Shown one piece after another: positions 1-8,030 of a stretch of DNA of 64,000 nt (its first letter is position 1; every line of letters begins with the position of its first letter). The stretch spans positions 248,001-312,000 of the forward strand of contig CAYXTO010000001.1 in assembly GCA_964468045.1 (NCBI GenBank), read 5' to 3'. A model generated the notes under the pieces. The model saw nothing but the letters and a program-made list of their open reading frames with translations, did not search any database and was not told the origin of the DNA. The translations under genes and the position numbers were made by a program. The DNA is from JAWKXU01 sp964468045. GTDB lineage: Bacteria > Pseudomonadota > Alphaproteobacteria > Sphingomonadales > Sphingomonadaceae.

Positions 1-13
1 CCAGGAGGGCTAA
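1..13 (+). CDS. rplC: 50S ribosomal protein L3, last codons only
   Basis: The window opens with three sense codons (Gln-Glu-Gly) and a TAA at 11-13, just before rplD. In the S10 operon the gene before rplD is rplC, so this is inferred to be its 3' end. The identity rests on gene order alone; the same bases also carry the Shine-Dalgarno sequence of rplD (AGGAGG at 3-8). Confidence 0.5.
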
Positions 14-16
14 GCC

Positions 17-643
17 ATGAAGGTCAAGCTACAGACCCTGGATGGTGGCAAGGCCACCGGCGACATCGAATTGTCGGATGCCGTGTTCGGCGTTGAGCCG
101 CGCACCGACATCCTGCACCGCGTCGTCACCTGGCAGCTCGAAAACCGTCGCGGTCCGGCTCGCCCGACCCGCGAGCGCTCCGATGTTGCCCGCACCGGCA
201 AGAAGTTCGGCCGCCAGAAGGGTGGCGGCACTGCCCGCCATGGCGATCGCAAGGCTCCGATCTTCATCGGCGGCGGCAAGGCACACGGCGCCCGCGCGCG
301 TGACTTCGGCCAGTCGCTGAACAAGAAGGTTCGCGCCCTCGGTCTCAAGATGGCGCTTTCCGCCAAGGCCAAGGATGGTCTCGTCGTCGTCGACAGCCTC
401 GAGCTGAAGGACGCCAAGACCAAGGCGCTGGCCGGCGAGTTCGCCAAGGCGGGCTGGGGCAAGAAGGTGCTCGTGATCGATGGCGACGGCGTGAACGAAG
501 GTTTCGCGCGCGCTGCGGGCAACCTGCCCAATGTCAACGTGCTCCCGGCCGTCGGCGCCAATGTCTACGACATTCTCAAGCATGACACGCTGGTGCTGAC
601 CCGCGCGGCTGTCGAAAAACTGGAGGCGCGGTTCAATGGCTAA
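17..643 (+). CDS. rplD: 50S ribosomal protein L4
   Basis: Large-subunit protein that binds 23S rRNA and lines the exit tunnel; in E. coli it also represses its own operon. The 208-residue product is normal bacterial length. It has the L4 core, including the basic loop around residues 50-80 (GKKFGRQKGGGTARHG) that reaches into the tunnel. The start ATG follows AGGAGG at 3-8. The last 8 bases overlap rplW, which fits translational coupling in the S10 operon. No E. coli-type L4 leader target is in view because the operon start lies outside the window. Confidence 0.97.
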   Translation: MKVKLQTLDGGKATGDIELSDAVFGVEPRTDILHRVVTWQLENRRGPARPTRERSDVARTGKKFGRQKGGGTARHGDRKAPIFIGGGKAHGARARDFGQSLNKKVRALGLKMALSAKAKDGLVVVDSLELKDAKTKALAGEFAKAGWGKKVLVIDGDGVNEGFARAAGNLPNVNVLPAVGANVYDILKHDTLVLTRAAVEKLEARFNG

Positions 644-944
644 GGCACAGGAAGTGGATGTGCGTCACTACGACGTGATCCTCGCGCCCCACATCACCGA
701 GAAGGCGACCCTGCTCTCCGAGCACAACGCGGTCGTGTTCAAGGTGGCTGACGATGCGACCAAGCCGCAGATCAAGGAAGCGGTGGAAGCTCTGTTCGAC
801 GTCAAGGTGACGGGTGTGAACACCATCGTCCAGAAGGGCAAGGCGAAGCGCTGGAAGGGCAAGTCCTACAAGCGCAGCGATGTGAAGAAGGCGATCGTGA
901 CGCTGGCCGAAGGCCAGTCCATCGACGTCACCAGCGGTATCTGA
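636..944 (+). CDS. rplW: 50S ribosomal protein L23
   Basis: Exit-tunnel protein of the large subunit and docking site for trigger factor and SRP. The product has 102 residues with the family pattern: an N-terminal segment with HITEKAT, then a basic loop (KGKAKRWKGKSYKRSD). It overlaps the 3' end of rplD by 8 bases and is followed 10 bases later by rplB. The order L4-L23-L2-S19-L22-S3-L16 is the classic S10 operon. Confidence 0.97.
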   Translation: MAKAQEVDVRHYDVILAPHITEKATLLSEHNAVVFKVADDATKPQIKEAVEALFDVKVTGVNTIVQKGKAKRWKGKSYKRSDVKKAIVTLAEGQSIDVTSGI

Positions 945-954
945 GGCGCGTAAG

Positions 955-1791
955 ATGGCACTGAAGCACTATAAACCGACGAGCCCCGCGCGCCGCGGCC
1001 TGGTCCTCGTCGACAAGTCGGGCCTTTGGAAGGGCAAGCCGGTCAAGGCGCTGACCGAAGGCAAGCACAAGACCGGTGGCCGCAACAACAAGGGCCATGT
1101 GACGTCGCGCGGCATTGCTGGCGGCCACAAGCAGAAGTACCGCTATGTCGACTTCAAACGTCGCAAGTGGGACGTTCCTGCCACTGTCGAGCGGATCGAA
1201 TACGATCCCAACCGCACCGCGTTCATCGCGCTGGTAAAGTATGAAGACGGTGAGCTGGCCTATATCCTGGCTCCGCAGCGCCTCGGCGTCGGCGACACCG
1301 TCGTCGCGGGCGAGAAGGTCGACGTGAAGCCGGGCAATGCGATGCTCCTGTCGCAGATGCCGGTCGGCACGATCTGCCACAATATCGAGATGAAGCCGGG
1401 CAAGGGCGGCCAGATCGCTCGCTCCGCCGGTGCCTACGTCCAGCTCGTCGGTCGTGACCGCGGTCTGGTGATCGTTCGCCTGAACTCGGGCGAGCAGCGC
1501 TACCTGCGCGGTGATTGCATGGGCACGGTTGGCGCGGTGTCGAACCCCGACAACTCCAACCAGACGCTGGCCAAAGCAGGCCGCGGCCGCTGGCTGGGCC
1601 GTCGCCCGCTGACCCGCGGCGTTGCCAAGAACCCGGTCGATCACCCGCATGGCGGTGGTGAAGGCCGTACTTCGGGCGGTCGCCATCCGGTCACTCCGTG
1701 GGGCAAGCCGACCAAGGGCGCCCGCACTCGCAACAACAAGCAGACGGACAAGATGATCATCCGTTCGCGTCACGCCAAGAAGAAGAGGTAA
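955..1791 (+). CDS. rplB: 50S ribosomal protein L2
   Basis: Primary 23S rRNA binding protein needed for peptidyl-transferase activity and subunit joining. The 278-residue product shows the hallmark C-terminal region with NPVDHPHGGGEGR (residues about 223-235), including the histidine linked to peptidyl-transferase function. The tail is highly basic. Start ATG at 955; rpsS starts 3 bases after the stop. Confidence 0.98.
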   Translation: MALKHYKPTSPARRGLVLVDKSGLWKGKPVKALTEGKHKTGGRNNKGHVTSRGIAGGHKQKYRYVDFKRRKWDVPATVERIEYDPNRTAFIALVKYEDGELAYILAPQRLGVGDTVVAGEKVDVKPGNAMLLSQMPVGTICHNIEMKPGKGGQIARSAGAYVQLVGRDRGLVIVRLNSGEQRYLRGDCMGTVGAVSNPDNSNQTLAKAGRGRWLGRRPLTRGVAKNPVDHPHGGGEGRTSGGRHPVTPWGKPTKGARTRNNKQTDKMIIRSRHAKKKR

Positions 1792-1794
1792 GCC

Positions 1795-2070
1795 ATGGCT
1801 CGTTCCGTCTGGAAAGGCCCGTTCGTGGACCTTCACCTTCTGAAGAAGGCGGAAGACGCGCAGGAATCGGGTGGTCGCGCGCCGATCAAGACCTGGTCGC
1901 GCCGTTCGACGATCCTGCCGCAGTTCGTCGGCCTGACGTTCAGTGTCTACAACGGCCAGAAGTTCATTCCGGTCTCCGTCAATGAAGACATGGTCGGCCA
2001 CAAGCTGGGCGAGTTCGCGCCGACGCGCAACTTCCCCGGCCACGCCGCCGACAAGAAGGGTAAGCGCTGA
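1795..2070 (+). CDS. rpsS: 30S ribosomal protein S19
   Basis: Small-subunit head protein that pairs with S13 and contacts the A-site tRNA region. It has 91 residues and the family signature MARSVWKGPFVD at the N-terminus, plus a C-terminal GHKLGEFAPTR segment. Its stop codon shares one base with the ATG of rplV (TGATG at 2068-2072), implying coupled translation. Confidence 0.98.
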   Translation: MARSVWKGPFVDLHLLKKAEDAQESGGRAPIKTWSRRSTILPQFVGLTFSVYNGQKFIPVSVNEDMVGHKLGEFAPTRNFPGHAADKKGKR

Positions 2071-2447
2071 TGAGCAAGCAGAAAGCTCCGCGTCGCGTCG
2101 CCGACAACGAGGCGCTGGCGGTCGGCACCACCATCCGTGGTTCCGCCCAGAAGCTGAATCTCGTTGCCGCCCTGATCCGTGGCAAGAAGGCCGAGGATGC
2201 CCTGAACATCCTGACCTTCTCGAAGCGCGCGATGGCGCAGGATGCCCGCAAGGTGCTCGCTTCCGCGATCGCCAATGCGGAGAACAACCACAATCTCGAC
2301 GTCGATGCGCTGGTGGTTGCCGAAGCCAGCGTCGGCAAGTCGATCACCATGAAGCGTTTCCACACGCGCGGCCGTGGCAAGTCCACGCGCATCCTGAAGC
2401 CTTTCAGCCGGCTGCGCATCGTGGTCCGCGAAGTCGAGGAGGCCTGA
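2070..2447 (+). CDS. rplV: 50S ribosomal protein L22
   Basis: Exit-tunnel protein; its beta-hairpin (here around residues 85-105, MKRFHTRGRGKSTRI) forms part of the macrolide-sensitive constriction. The 125-residue product matches the family over its length, with the usual KLNLVAALIRGKKAEDAL helix. It starts in the stop codon of rpsS and is followed after 3 bases by rpsC. Confidence 0.97.
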   Translation: MSKQKAPRRVADNEALAVGTTIRGSAQKLNLVAALIRGKKAEDALNILTFSKRAMAQDARKVLASAIANAENNHNLDVDALVVAEASVGKSITMKRFHTRGRGKSTRILKPFSRLRIVVREVEEA

Positions 2448-2450
2448 TCG

Positions 2451-3146
2451 ATGGGTCACAAGAGCAATCCGATCGGCCTGCGCCTGCAGATCAACCGCAC
2501 CTGGGACAGCCGCTGGTACGCCGAAGGGCGCGACTATAGCCGCCTGCTCAAGGAAGACATCGAGATCCGCAAGTACATCGTGGAAAATCTTCCGCAGGCT
2601 GCGATCTCCAAGGTGGTGATCGAACGCCCGGCCAAGCTGTGCCGCGTGTCGATCTATGCCGCGCGTCCGGGCGTCATCATCGGCAAGAAGGGCGCCGATA
2701 TCGAAAAGCTGCGCCAGAAGCTCTCCTCCATGACGGAGAGCGAAGTGAAGCTGAACATTGTCGAGATCCGCAAGCCGGAAATCGACGCCAAGCTCGTCGC
2801 CCAAGGGGTGGCCGATCAGCTCATTCGCCGCGTCGCGTTCCGCCGCGCGATGAAGCGCGCCGTGCAGTCCGCCCTGCGTCTGGGTGCCGAAGGCATCAAG
2901 ATCACTTGCGGCGGCCGGCTCGGCGGCGCGGAAATCGCTCGTGTCGAATGGTATCGCGAAGGCCGCGTGCCGCTGCACACGCTGCGCGCCAATGTCGACT
3001 ATGCCGAAGCCGAGGCGCTGACTGCCTATGGCATCATCGGCATCAAGGTGTGGATCTTCAAGGGTGAAATCCTCGGTCATGACCCGATGGCTCAGGATCG
3101 CCTGATGATGGAAGCCCAGACCTCCGGCGTGCGTCCCGCGCGCTGA
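2451..3146 (+). CDS. rpsC: 30S ribosomal protein S3
   Basis: Small-subunit head protein at the mRNA entry channel. The 231-residue product starts MGHKSNPIGLRL (family signature), has a type II KH domain with GVIIGKKG at residues 74-81, and the C-terminal S3 domain. No unusual extension or truncation. Spacing to rplP is 26 bases, with no terminator-like structure. Confidence 0.98.
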   Translation: MGHKSNPIGLRLQINRTWDSRWYAEGRDYSRLLKEDIEIRKYIVENLPQAAISKVVIERPAKLCRVSIYAARPGVIIGKKGADIEKLRQKLSSMTESEVKLNIVEIRKPEIDAKLVAQGVADQLIRRVAFRRAMKRAVQSALRLGAEGIKITCGGRLGGAEIARVEWYREGRVPLHTLRANVDYAEAEALTAYGIIGIKVWIFKGEILGHDPMAQDRLMMEAQTSGVRPAR

Positions 3147-3172
3147 GGATTGGCTAGGATAGAGTAAGCATC

Positions 3173-3607
3173 ATGCTGCAACCGAAGAAAACCAAGTTCC
3201 GGAAGGCCTTCAAGGGCCGCATCCATGGCAACGCCAAGGGTGGCACCAGCCTGAACTTCGGCTCCTATGGGCTGAAGGCGCTGGAGCCGGAGCGGATCAC
3301 CGCGCGCCAGATCGAAGCGGCTCGCCGTGCGATCACCCGTCATATCAAGCGCCAGGGTCGCTTGTGGATCCGCGTCTTCCCGGACGTGCCGGTTTCGAAG
3401 AAGCCCGCCGAAGTCCGTCAGGGCAAGGGCAAGGGCTCGATCGAATACTGGGCCGCTCGCGTGAAGCCGGGCCGCATCCTGTTCGAGCTCGATGGCGTGC
3501 CGGGTCCGCTCGCCGCCGTCGCATTCGAGCGTGCGGCGATGAAGTTGCCGATCAAGACCAAGGTCGTTGCCCGTCTTGGCGACTCCTCGCACCTAGGAGG
3601 CGAATAA
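3173..3607 (+). CDS. rplP: 50S ribosomal protein L16
   Basis: Large-subunit protein near the peptidyl-transferase centre that positions the tRNA elbow. It has 144 residues, normal length, with MLQPKKTKFRKAFKGR at the N-terminus. The usual loop around residue 80, site of 3-hydroxyarginine in enterobacterial L16, is present. The stop overlaps the rpmC start by one base (TAATG). Confidence 0.98.
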   Translation: MLQPKKTKFRKAFKGRIHGNAKGGTSLNFGSYGLKALEPERITARQIEAARRAITRHIKRQGRLWIRVFPDVPVSKKPAEVRQGKGKGSIEYWAARVKPGRILFELDGVPGPLAAVAFERAAMKLPIKTKVVARLGDSSHLGGE

Positions 3608-3807
3608 TGGCCAACACCGAAGATCTGCGCGCCAGGACCGACGACCAGCTGACGGCCGACCTGTCCGAGCTGAAGCGCGAGCAGTTCAACCTGCGTTTCC
3701 AGGCCGCCACCAATCAGCTTGAGCGGCCGGCCCGGATCCGCGAGGTCCGCCGCGAGATCGCGCGCATCAAGACCCTGCAGGGCGAGCGCGCCCGCGCGAA
3801 GGCTTAA
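3607..3807 (+). CDS. rpmC: 50S ribosomal protein L29
   Basis: Small two-helix protein at the tunnel exit that, with L23, forms the docking platform for nascent-chain factors. The 66-residue product starts MANTEDLRARTDDQLTADLS and carries the LKREQFNLRFQ core helix. Its ATG at 3607 overlaps the last base of the rplP stop and follows an AGGAGG at 3596-3601. Confidence 0.96.
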   Translation: MANTEDLRARTDDQLTADLSELKREQFNLRFQAATNQLERPARIREVRREIARIKTLQGERARAKA

Positions 3808-3818
3808 GGAGCGAAACG

Positions 3819-4088
3819 ATGCCGAAACGTATCCTGATCGGGACCGTCGTCTCCGACAAGACCGACAAGACCGTGACCGTGAAGGTCGAACGCAAGGTGA
3901 AGCACCCGCTGTACGGGAAGATCATCCGTCGTTCGAAGAAGTATCACGCCCACGACGAAGACAACGCCTACAAGGCCGGCGAAACCGTGCGGATCGAAGA
4001 GACCCGTCCGATTTCCAAGACCAAGACCTGGCGGGTGCTCGATCGCGTGCAGGCCGGCAAGGGCACGGCGGTCGAAGCCGACGTCTGA
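3819..4088 (+). CDS. rpsQ: 30S ribosomal protein S17
   Basis: Primary 16S rRNA binding protein with an OB fold. 89 residues; MPKRILIGTVVSDKTDKTV at the N-terminus is the family pattern, followed by the basic HPLYGKIIRRSKKYHAHDE loop. An AAGGAGCG Shine-Dalgarno precedes the ATG. A 67-base spacer separates it from rplN, the first gap of any size in the operon. Confidence 0.97.
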   Translation: MPKRILIGTVVSDKTDKTVTVKVERKVKHPLYGKIIRRSKKYHAHDEDNAYKAGETVRIEETRPISKTKTWRVLDRVQAGKGTAVEADV

Positions 4089-4155
4089 GTTAGTCACGAA
4101 TAGTTTGGAACTGCCGGACTGGTTCCGGCAAGCCGATTGAGAAGGAACCGGATCG

Positions 4156-4524
4156 ATGATCCAGATGCAATCCAACCTCGACGTCGCGGACAACAGCGGC
4201 GCGAAGCGCGTCCAGTGCATCAAGGTGCTGGGCGGCTCCAAGCGCCGTACCGCGGGCGTCGGCGACGTGATCGTCGTCTCCGTCAAGGAGGCGCAGCCCC
4301 GTGCTCGCGTAAAGAAGGGCGACGTGCACCGCGCGGTGATCGTGCGCACCCGCAAGGACGTGCGCCGTCCGGACGGCAGCGTCATCCGCTTCGACAGCAA
4401 TGCCGCGGTTCTCGTCAACAAGAACGAGGAGCCGATCGGCACCCGTATCTTCGGCCCGGTGGTCCGTGAACTGCGTTCCAAGGGCTTCATGAAGATCATC
4501 TCGCTTGCTCCGGAGGTGCTGTGA
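4156..4524 (+). CDS. rplN: 50S ribosomal protein L14
   Basis: Large-subunit protein forming an intersubunit bridge and the binding site of RsfS. The 122-residue product starts MIQMQSNLDVADNSGAK, the family signature. It is the first gene of the classical spc operon, but no promoter-like sequence or terminator is obvious in the short gap before it, so read-through from S10 is likely. Its stop overlaps the rplX start. Confidence 0.98.
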   Translation: MIQMQSNLDVADNSGAKRVQCIKVLGGSKRRTAGVGDVIVVSVKEAQPRARVKKGDVHRAVIVRTRKDVRRPDGSVIRFDSNAAVLVNKNEEPIGTRIFGPVVRELRSKGFMKIISLAPEVL

Positions 4525-4844
4525 TGGCTGCCGCCAAGATCAAGAAAGGTGACAGCGTCGTCGTCCTGTCCGGCAAGGACAAGGGTCGTACCGGGACGGT
4601 GGTCCAGGTGCTGCCGAAGGACGGCAAGGTCGTGGTCGATGGCGTGAACATCGCTGCCCGTCACCGCAAGCCGAACCAGCTCAATCCGCAAGGCGGTATC
4701 GACCGTGCGCCCGCTCCGCTCGCGATCTCCAAGGTTGCGCTGGCCGATCCCAAGGACGGCAAGCCCACTCGCGTGCGGTTCGAGGTGAAGGACGGCAAGA
4801 AGACTCGCGTCGCCGTGAAGTCCGGGGAGACGATCGATGGCTGA
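4524..4844 (+). CDS. rplX: 50S ribosomal protein L24
   Basis: Assembly-initiator protein of the large subunit with a KOW motif (KKGDSVVVLSGKDKGRTG, residues about 7-24). The ATG at 4524 overlaps the rplN stop (TGATG); a GTG three bases upstream is possible but adds only one residue. 106 residues. The 3' end overlaps rplE by 8 bases. Confidence 0.97.
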   Translation: MAAAKIKKGDSVVVLSGKDKGRTGTVVQVLPKDGKVVVDGVNIAARHRKPNQLNPQGGIDRAPAPLAISKVALADPKDGKPTRVRFEVKDGKKTRVAVKSGETIDG

Positions 4845-5415
4845 CAAGTACACTCCGCGTTTCCGTCAGCGCTATGACGAGGAGATCGTCAAGGCGATGA
4901 CCGAGAAGTTCGGTTACAAGAACCATCTCGAGGTTCCGAAGCTGGAGAAGATCACGCTGAACATGGGCGTGGGCGAAGCCAGCCAGGACAAGAAGAAGGT
5001 CCAGACCGCAGCCGAGGAAATGGAGCTGATTTCCGGCCAGAAGCCGGTGATCACCAAGGCCCGCAAGTCGATCGCGCAGTTCAAGCTGCGTGAAGGCATG
5101 CCGATCGGCTGCAAGGTCACCCTGCGTCGTGAACGCATGTATGAATTTCTCGACCGCCTGGTCACCGTTGCAATGCCCCGTATCCGCGATTTCCGCGGGT
5201 TGAACCCGAAGAGCTTCGACGGGCGTGGCAATTATGCGATGGGCATCAAGGAGCAGATCATCTTTCCGGAGATCAGCTACGACAAGATCGAGAAGGTTCG
5301 CGGGATGGACATCATTGTGACCACCACCGCGAAGACCGATGAAGAGGCCCGCGAATTGCTGCGCCTGTTTGGTTTCCCGTTCCCTGCCGAGCAGGAAGAG
5401 AAGGAAGCGGCGTGA
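4837..5415 (+). CDS. rplE: 50S ribosomal protein L5
   Basis: 5S rRNA binding protein of the central protuberance. 192 residues, with the family motif KLEKITLNMGVGEA and the C-terminal IIVTTTAKTDEEARELLRLFGFPF. The start overlaps rplX by 8 bases. The acidic tail (EQEEKEAA) is slightly longer than in E. coli L5. Confidence 0.98.
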   Translation: MADKYTPRFRQRYDEEIVKAMTEKFGYKNHLEVPKLEKITLNMGVGEASQDKKKVQTAAEEMELISGQKPVITKARKSIAQFKLREGMPIGCKVTLRRERMYEFLDRLVTVAMPRIRDFRGLNPKSFDGRGNYAMGIKEQIIFPEISYDKIEKVRGMDIIVTTTAKTDEEARELLRLFGFPFPAEQEEKEAA

Positions 5416-5442
5416 GCCGCCGAAGGAAGAGAGCTTAAGTCC

Positions 5443-5748
5443 ATGGCGAAACTGAGTTCCATCAACAAGAACGAGCGTCGCAAGAAGCTCGTGAAGAAGT
5501 ACGCGAACAAGTATGCGAAGCTCAAGGCGATCGCGGACGACAACTCGCTCGACGAGAGCGAGCGTCTGATCGCGCGTCTCAAGCTGGCGGAAATTCCGCG
5601 TAACGGTAACCCGACCCGGGTGCGCAATCGCTGCACCACCACCGGCCGTCCGCGTGCTTATTATCGCAAGTTCGGCCTTTGTCGCGTCGAACTGCGGGAT
5701 CTGGCCAACAAGGGCTTGATTCCGGGCGTGACCAAGTCGAGCTGGTAA
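5443..5748 (+). CDS. rpsN: 30S ribosomal protein S14
   Basis: Small-subunit head protein. 101 residues with C-terminal motif RCTTTGRPRAYYRKFGLCR; the zinc-binding CxxC pairs of the short S14 type are absent, so this is the zinc-independent long form typical of Proteobacteria. Separated from rplE by 27 bases and from rpsH by 10 bases. Confidence 0.97.
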   Translation: MAKLSSINKNERRKKLVKKYANKYAKLKAIADDNSLDESERLIARLKLAEIPRNGNPTRVRNRCTTTGRPRAYYRKFGLCRVELRDLANKGLIPGVTKSSW

Positions 5749-5758
5749 GGATCTCTAC

Positions 5759-6154
5759 ATGGCGATGACCGATCCCCTGGGTGATATGCTCACCCGTATC
5801 CGCAACGGCCAGCAGGCGAAGAAGGATTCTGTCCTTACGCCGGCTTCCAAACTGCGTGCCAACGTGCTCGAGGTCCTTCAGCGCGAAGGATATATTCGCG
5901 GCTATAGCGAAGACCTGACCGGCAAGCACAAGACGCTGCGGATCGAACTGAAGTATTTCGAAGGCGAGCCCGCGATCAAGCATGTCGCTCGTGTCTCCAA
6001 GCCCGGCCGTCGGGTATATTCGGGCAGCAAGGAACTCCCGATCGTGCGCAACGGCCTGGGCATCACCATCGTGTCGACGCCTCGCGGCGTGCTTTCGGAT
6101 GCCGAAGCGCGCGCTCACAACGTCGGCGGCGAAGTGCTGGCGGAGGTGTTCTGA
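5759..6154 (+). CDS. rpsH: 30S ribosomal protein S8
   Basis: Central-domain 16S rRNA binding protein and, in E. coli, translational repressor of the spc operon. 131 residues; begins MAMTDPLGDMLTRIRNGQ and ends with the GGEVLAEVF motif. The stop overlaps the rplF start (TGATG at 6152-6156). Confidence 0.98.
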   Translation: MAMTDPLGDMLTRIRNGQQAKKDSVLTPASKLRANVLEVLQREGYIRGYSEDLTGKHKTLRIELKYFEGEPAIKHVARVSKPGRRVYSGSKELPIVRNGLGITIVSTPRGVLSDAEARAHNVGGEVLAEVF

Positions 6155-6687
6155 TGAGCCGCATCGGCAAGAAGCCGGTTGCCATCCCGAGTGGCGTCAC
6201 CGCCGACATCGCGGATGGGACCCTCACCGTGAAGGGGCCGAAGGGCACTCTCACGCTGAGCCTCGCAGATGACGTCACTTACGAGATTGGCGAAGGCAGC
6301 ATCTCGGTGCAGCCGGCCAACGACACCAAGCGCGCCCGCTCTTTCTGGGGTATGCAGCGCACGCTGGTGCAGAACCTCGTGACGGGCGTGACGGACGGTT
6401 ACACCAAGGTTCTCGAGATCACCGGTGTCGGTTACCGTGCCAACGCCCAGGGCAAGACCTTGAAGCTGCAGCTCGGCTACAGCCATGACGTCGATTTCCC
6501 GGTGCCAGAGGGCATCGAGGTGAAGACGCCGGACAACACCACCGTCGAGATCAGCGGGATCGACAAGCAGAAGGTCGGTCAGGTCGCTGCGGAAATCCGT
6601 CGCTGGCGCAAGCCCGAGCCTTACAAGGGCAAGGGCATCAAGTATCGCGGCGAGTATATCTTCCGCAAGGAAGGGAAGAAGAAGTAA
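6154..6687 (+). CDS. rplF: 50S ribosomal protein L6
   Basis: Large-subunit protein near the factor-binding site, made of two repeated alpha/beta domains. 177 residues, with MSRIGKKPVAIPSGV at the start and the C-terminal KPEPYKGKGIKYRGE motif. Translationally coupled to rpsH; one base separates its stop from the rplR ATG. Confidence 0.98.
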   Translation: MSRIGKKPVAIPSGVTADIADGTLTVKGPKGTLTLSLADDVTYEIGEGSISVQPANDTKRARSFWGMQRTLVQNLVTGVTDGYTKVLEITGVGYRANAQGKTLKLQLGYSHDVDFPVPEGIEVKTPDNTTVEISGIDKQKVGQVAAEIRRWRKPEPYKGKGIKYRGEYIFRKEGKKK

Positions 6688-6688
6688 G

Positions 6689-7033
6689 ATGGCTAAGCTT
6701 TCCCTTTTCGAACGTCGCCGGCGCCGTGTTCGCACCGCGCTGAAGGCTCGCGGGGCGGGTCGTCCGCGTTTGTCCGTCCATCGTTCGGGCAAGCATATCT
6801 ATGCACAGATCATCGACGATGCGCAGGGGCGTACCCTTGCCGCGGCATCCACGCTGGGCGGCAAGTCCACCGGCGCGAACGTCGATGCGGCTGCGCAGGT
6901 AGGCAAGGACATTGCCAAGGCTGCCAAGGATGCGGGCGTGACCACTGTCGTGTTCGATCGTGGCGGTTTCCTGTTCCATGGCCGCGTGAAGGCGCTGGCT
7001 GACGCCGCTCGCGAAGGCGGGCTGGAGTTCTGA
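6689..7033 (+). CDS. rplR: 50S ribosomal protein L18
   Basis: 5S rRNA binding protein. 114 residues, basic N-terminus (LFERRRRRVRTALKAR) followed by the conserved RPRLSVHRSGKHIYAQIIDD and a C-terminal VVFDRGGFLFHGRVKALADAAREGGLEF. The stop overlaps the first possible ATG of rpsE. Confidence 0.98.
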   Translation: MAKLSLFERRRRRVRTALKARGAGRPRLSVHRSGKHIYAQIIDDAQGRTLAAASTLGGKSTGANVDAAAQVGKDIAKAAKDAGVTTVVFDRGGFLFHGRVKALADAAREGGLEF

Positions 7034-7776
7034 TGATGGCTGACGAAAACAATATCGAACAGACCCCGGCGGTCGAAACTCCGGAAGCCGCCGGCATCGC
7101 CGCCGCTCCGCGCGAAGAGACCCGGGAGGGCCGTGGTCGCGGCCGTGGCCGCGGTGGTGATCGTGGCGAGCGCGGTGAACGCGGCGGCCGTGGGCGCCGT
7201 GACGATCGGCGTGGCCGTGGCGGTAGCGAGGACGAAGGTGGCGAGGAGCTGATCGAGAAGCTCGTCCACATCAACCGCGTTTCCAAGACCGTGAAGGGCG
7301 GCAAGCGTTTCGGCTTCGCCGCGCTCGTCGTGGTCGGCGACGGCAAGGGCCGGGTCGGCTTCGGTCATGGCAAGGCGCGCGAAGTGCCGGAAGCCATCAC
7401 CAAGGCGACTGCTTCCGCCAAGAAGAAGATGATCCGCGTTCCGCTCAAGGAAGGCCGGACCCTGCATCACGACGGCAAGGGCCGTTTCGGTGCGGGCAAG
7501 GTGAATGTTCGCACGGCCCCGGCCGGTACCGGCATCATCGCCGGCGGCCCGATGCGCGCCGTGTTCGAAAGCCTTGGCGTGGCGGACGTGGTGACCAAGT
7601 CGGTTGGCACCTCCAACCCCTACAACATGATCCGCGCCACCTTCGACGCGCTGGTCAGCCAGACCTCGCCGAGGTCGGTGGCTCAGCGGCGCGGCAAGAA
7701 GGTTGCCGACCTGCTCGGCCGTGGTGGCGCCAGCGAGGTTGAGGCGGAAGCCGAAGCCGCCGCGATTGTGGAGTAA
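7033..7776 (+). CDS. rpsE: 30S ribosomal protein S5 with long RG-rich N-terminal extension
   Basis: S5 acts at the mRNA entry channel and in decoding fidelity. The conserved double-stranded-RNA-binding-like domain begins near residue 72 (EELIEKLVHINRVSKTVKGG) and runs into the usual C-terminal domain. The product is 247 residues against about 167 in E. coli. The extra part is a low-complexity N-terminal segment of about 70 residues dominated by RG/RGRG repeats (residues about 33-67) and ending in an acidic patch. ATGs at 7033 and 7036 are both possible; 7033 overlaps the rplR stop. A short acidic tail (EVEAEAEAAA) is also present. Confidence 0.97.
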   Translation: MMADENNIEQTPAVETPEAAGIAAAPREETREGRGRGRGRGGDRGERGERGGRGRRDDRRGRGGSEDEGGEELIEKLVHINRVSKTVKGGKRFGFAALVVVGDGKGRVGFGHGKAREVPEAITKATASAKKKMIRVPLKEGRTLHHDGKGRFGAGKVNVRTAPAGTGIIAGGPMRAVFESLGVADVVTKSVGTSNPYNMIRATFDALVSQTSPRSVAQRRGKKVADLLGRGGASEVEAEAEAAAIVE

Positions 7777-7781
7777 TTGCG

Positions 7782-7958
7782 ATGGCCAAGATCAAGATCA
7801 AGCAGATCGGCTCTCCGATCCGTCGTCCGGAAAGCCAGAAGAAGATTCTGGTGGGCCTCGGCCTCGGCAAGATGCACCGGGTCGTAGAAGTCGAAGACAC
7901 GCCGGAAGTGCGTGGCGCGATCGCCAAGCTGCCGCATATGGTGGCTGTAGTCGATTGA
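7782..7958 (+). CDS. rpmD: 50S ribosomal protein L30
   Basis: Small large-subunit protein, 58 residues, starting MAKIKIKQIGSPIRRPESQ and containing the GLGLGKMHRVVEVEDTPEVRG core. It lies between rpsE and rplO, the expected place in the spc operon. The start ATG is 5 bases after the rpsE stop. Confidence 0.95.
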   Translation: MAKIKIKQIGSPIRRPESQKKILVGLGLGKMHRVVEVEDTPEVRGAIAKLPHMVAVVD

Positions 7959-8030
7959 TTTGGTGGCGCCCGGCTCTACGGGCGCCGCTCTTTTACAGCG
8001 CGAATTAAAGCGAAAGCGAGTGCAGGAATC

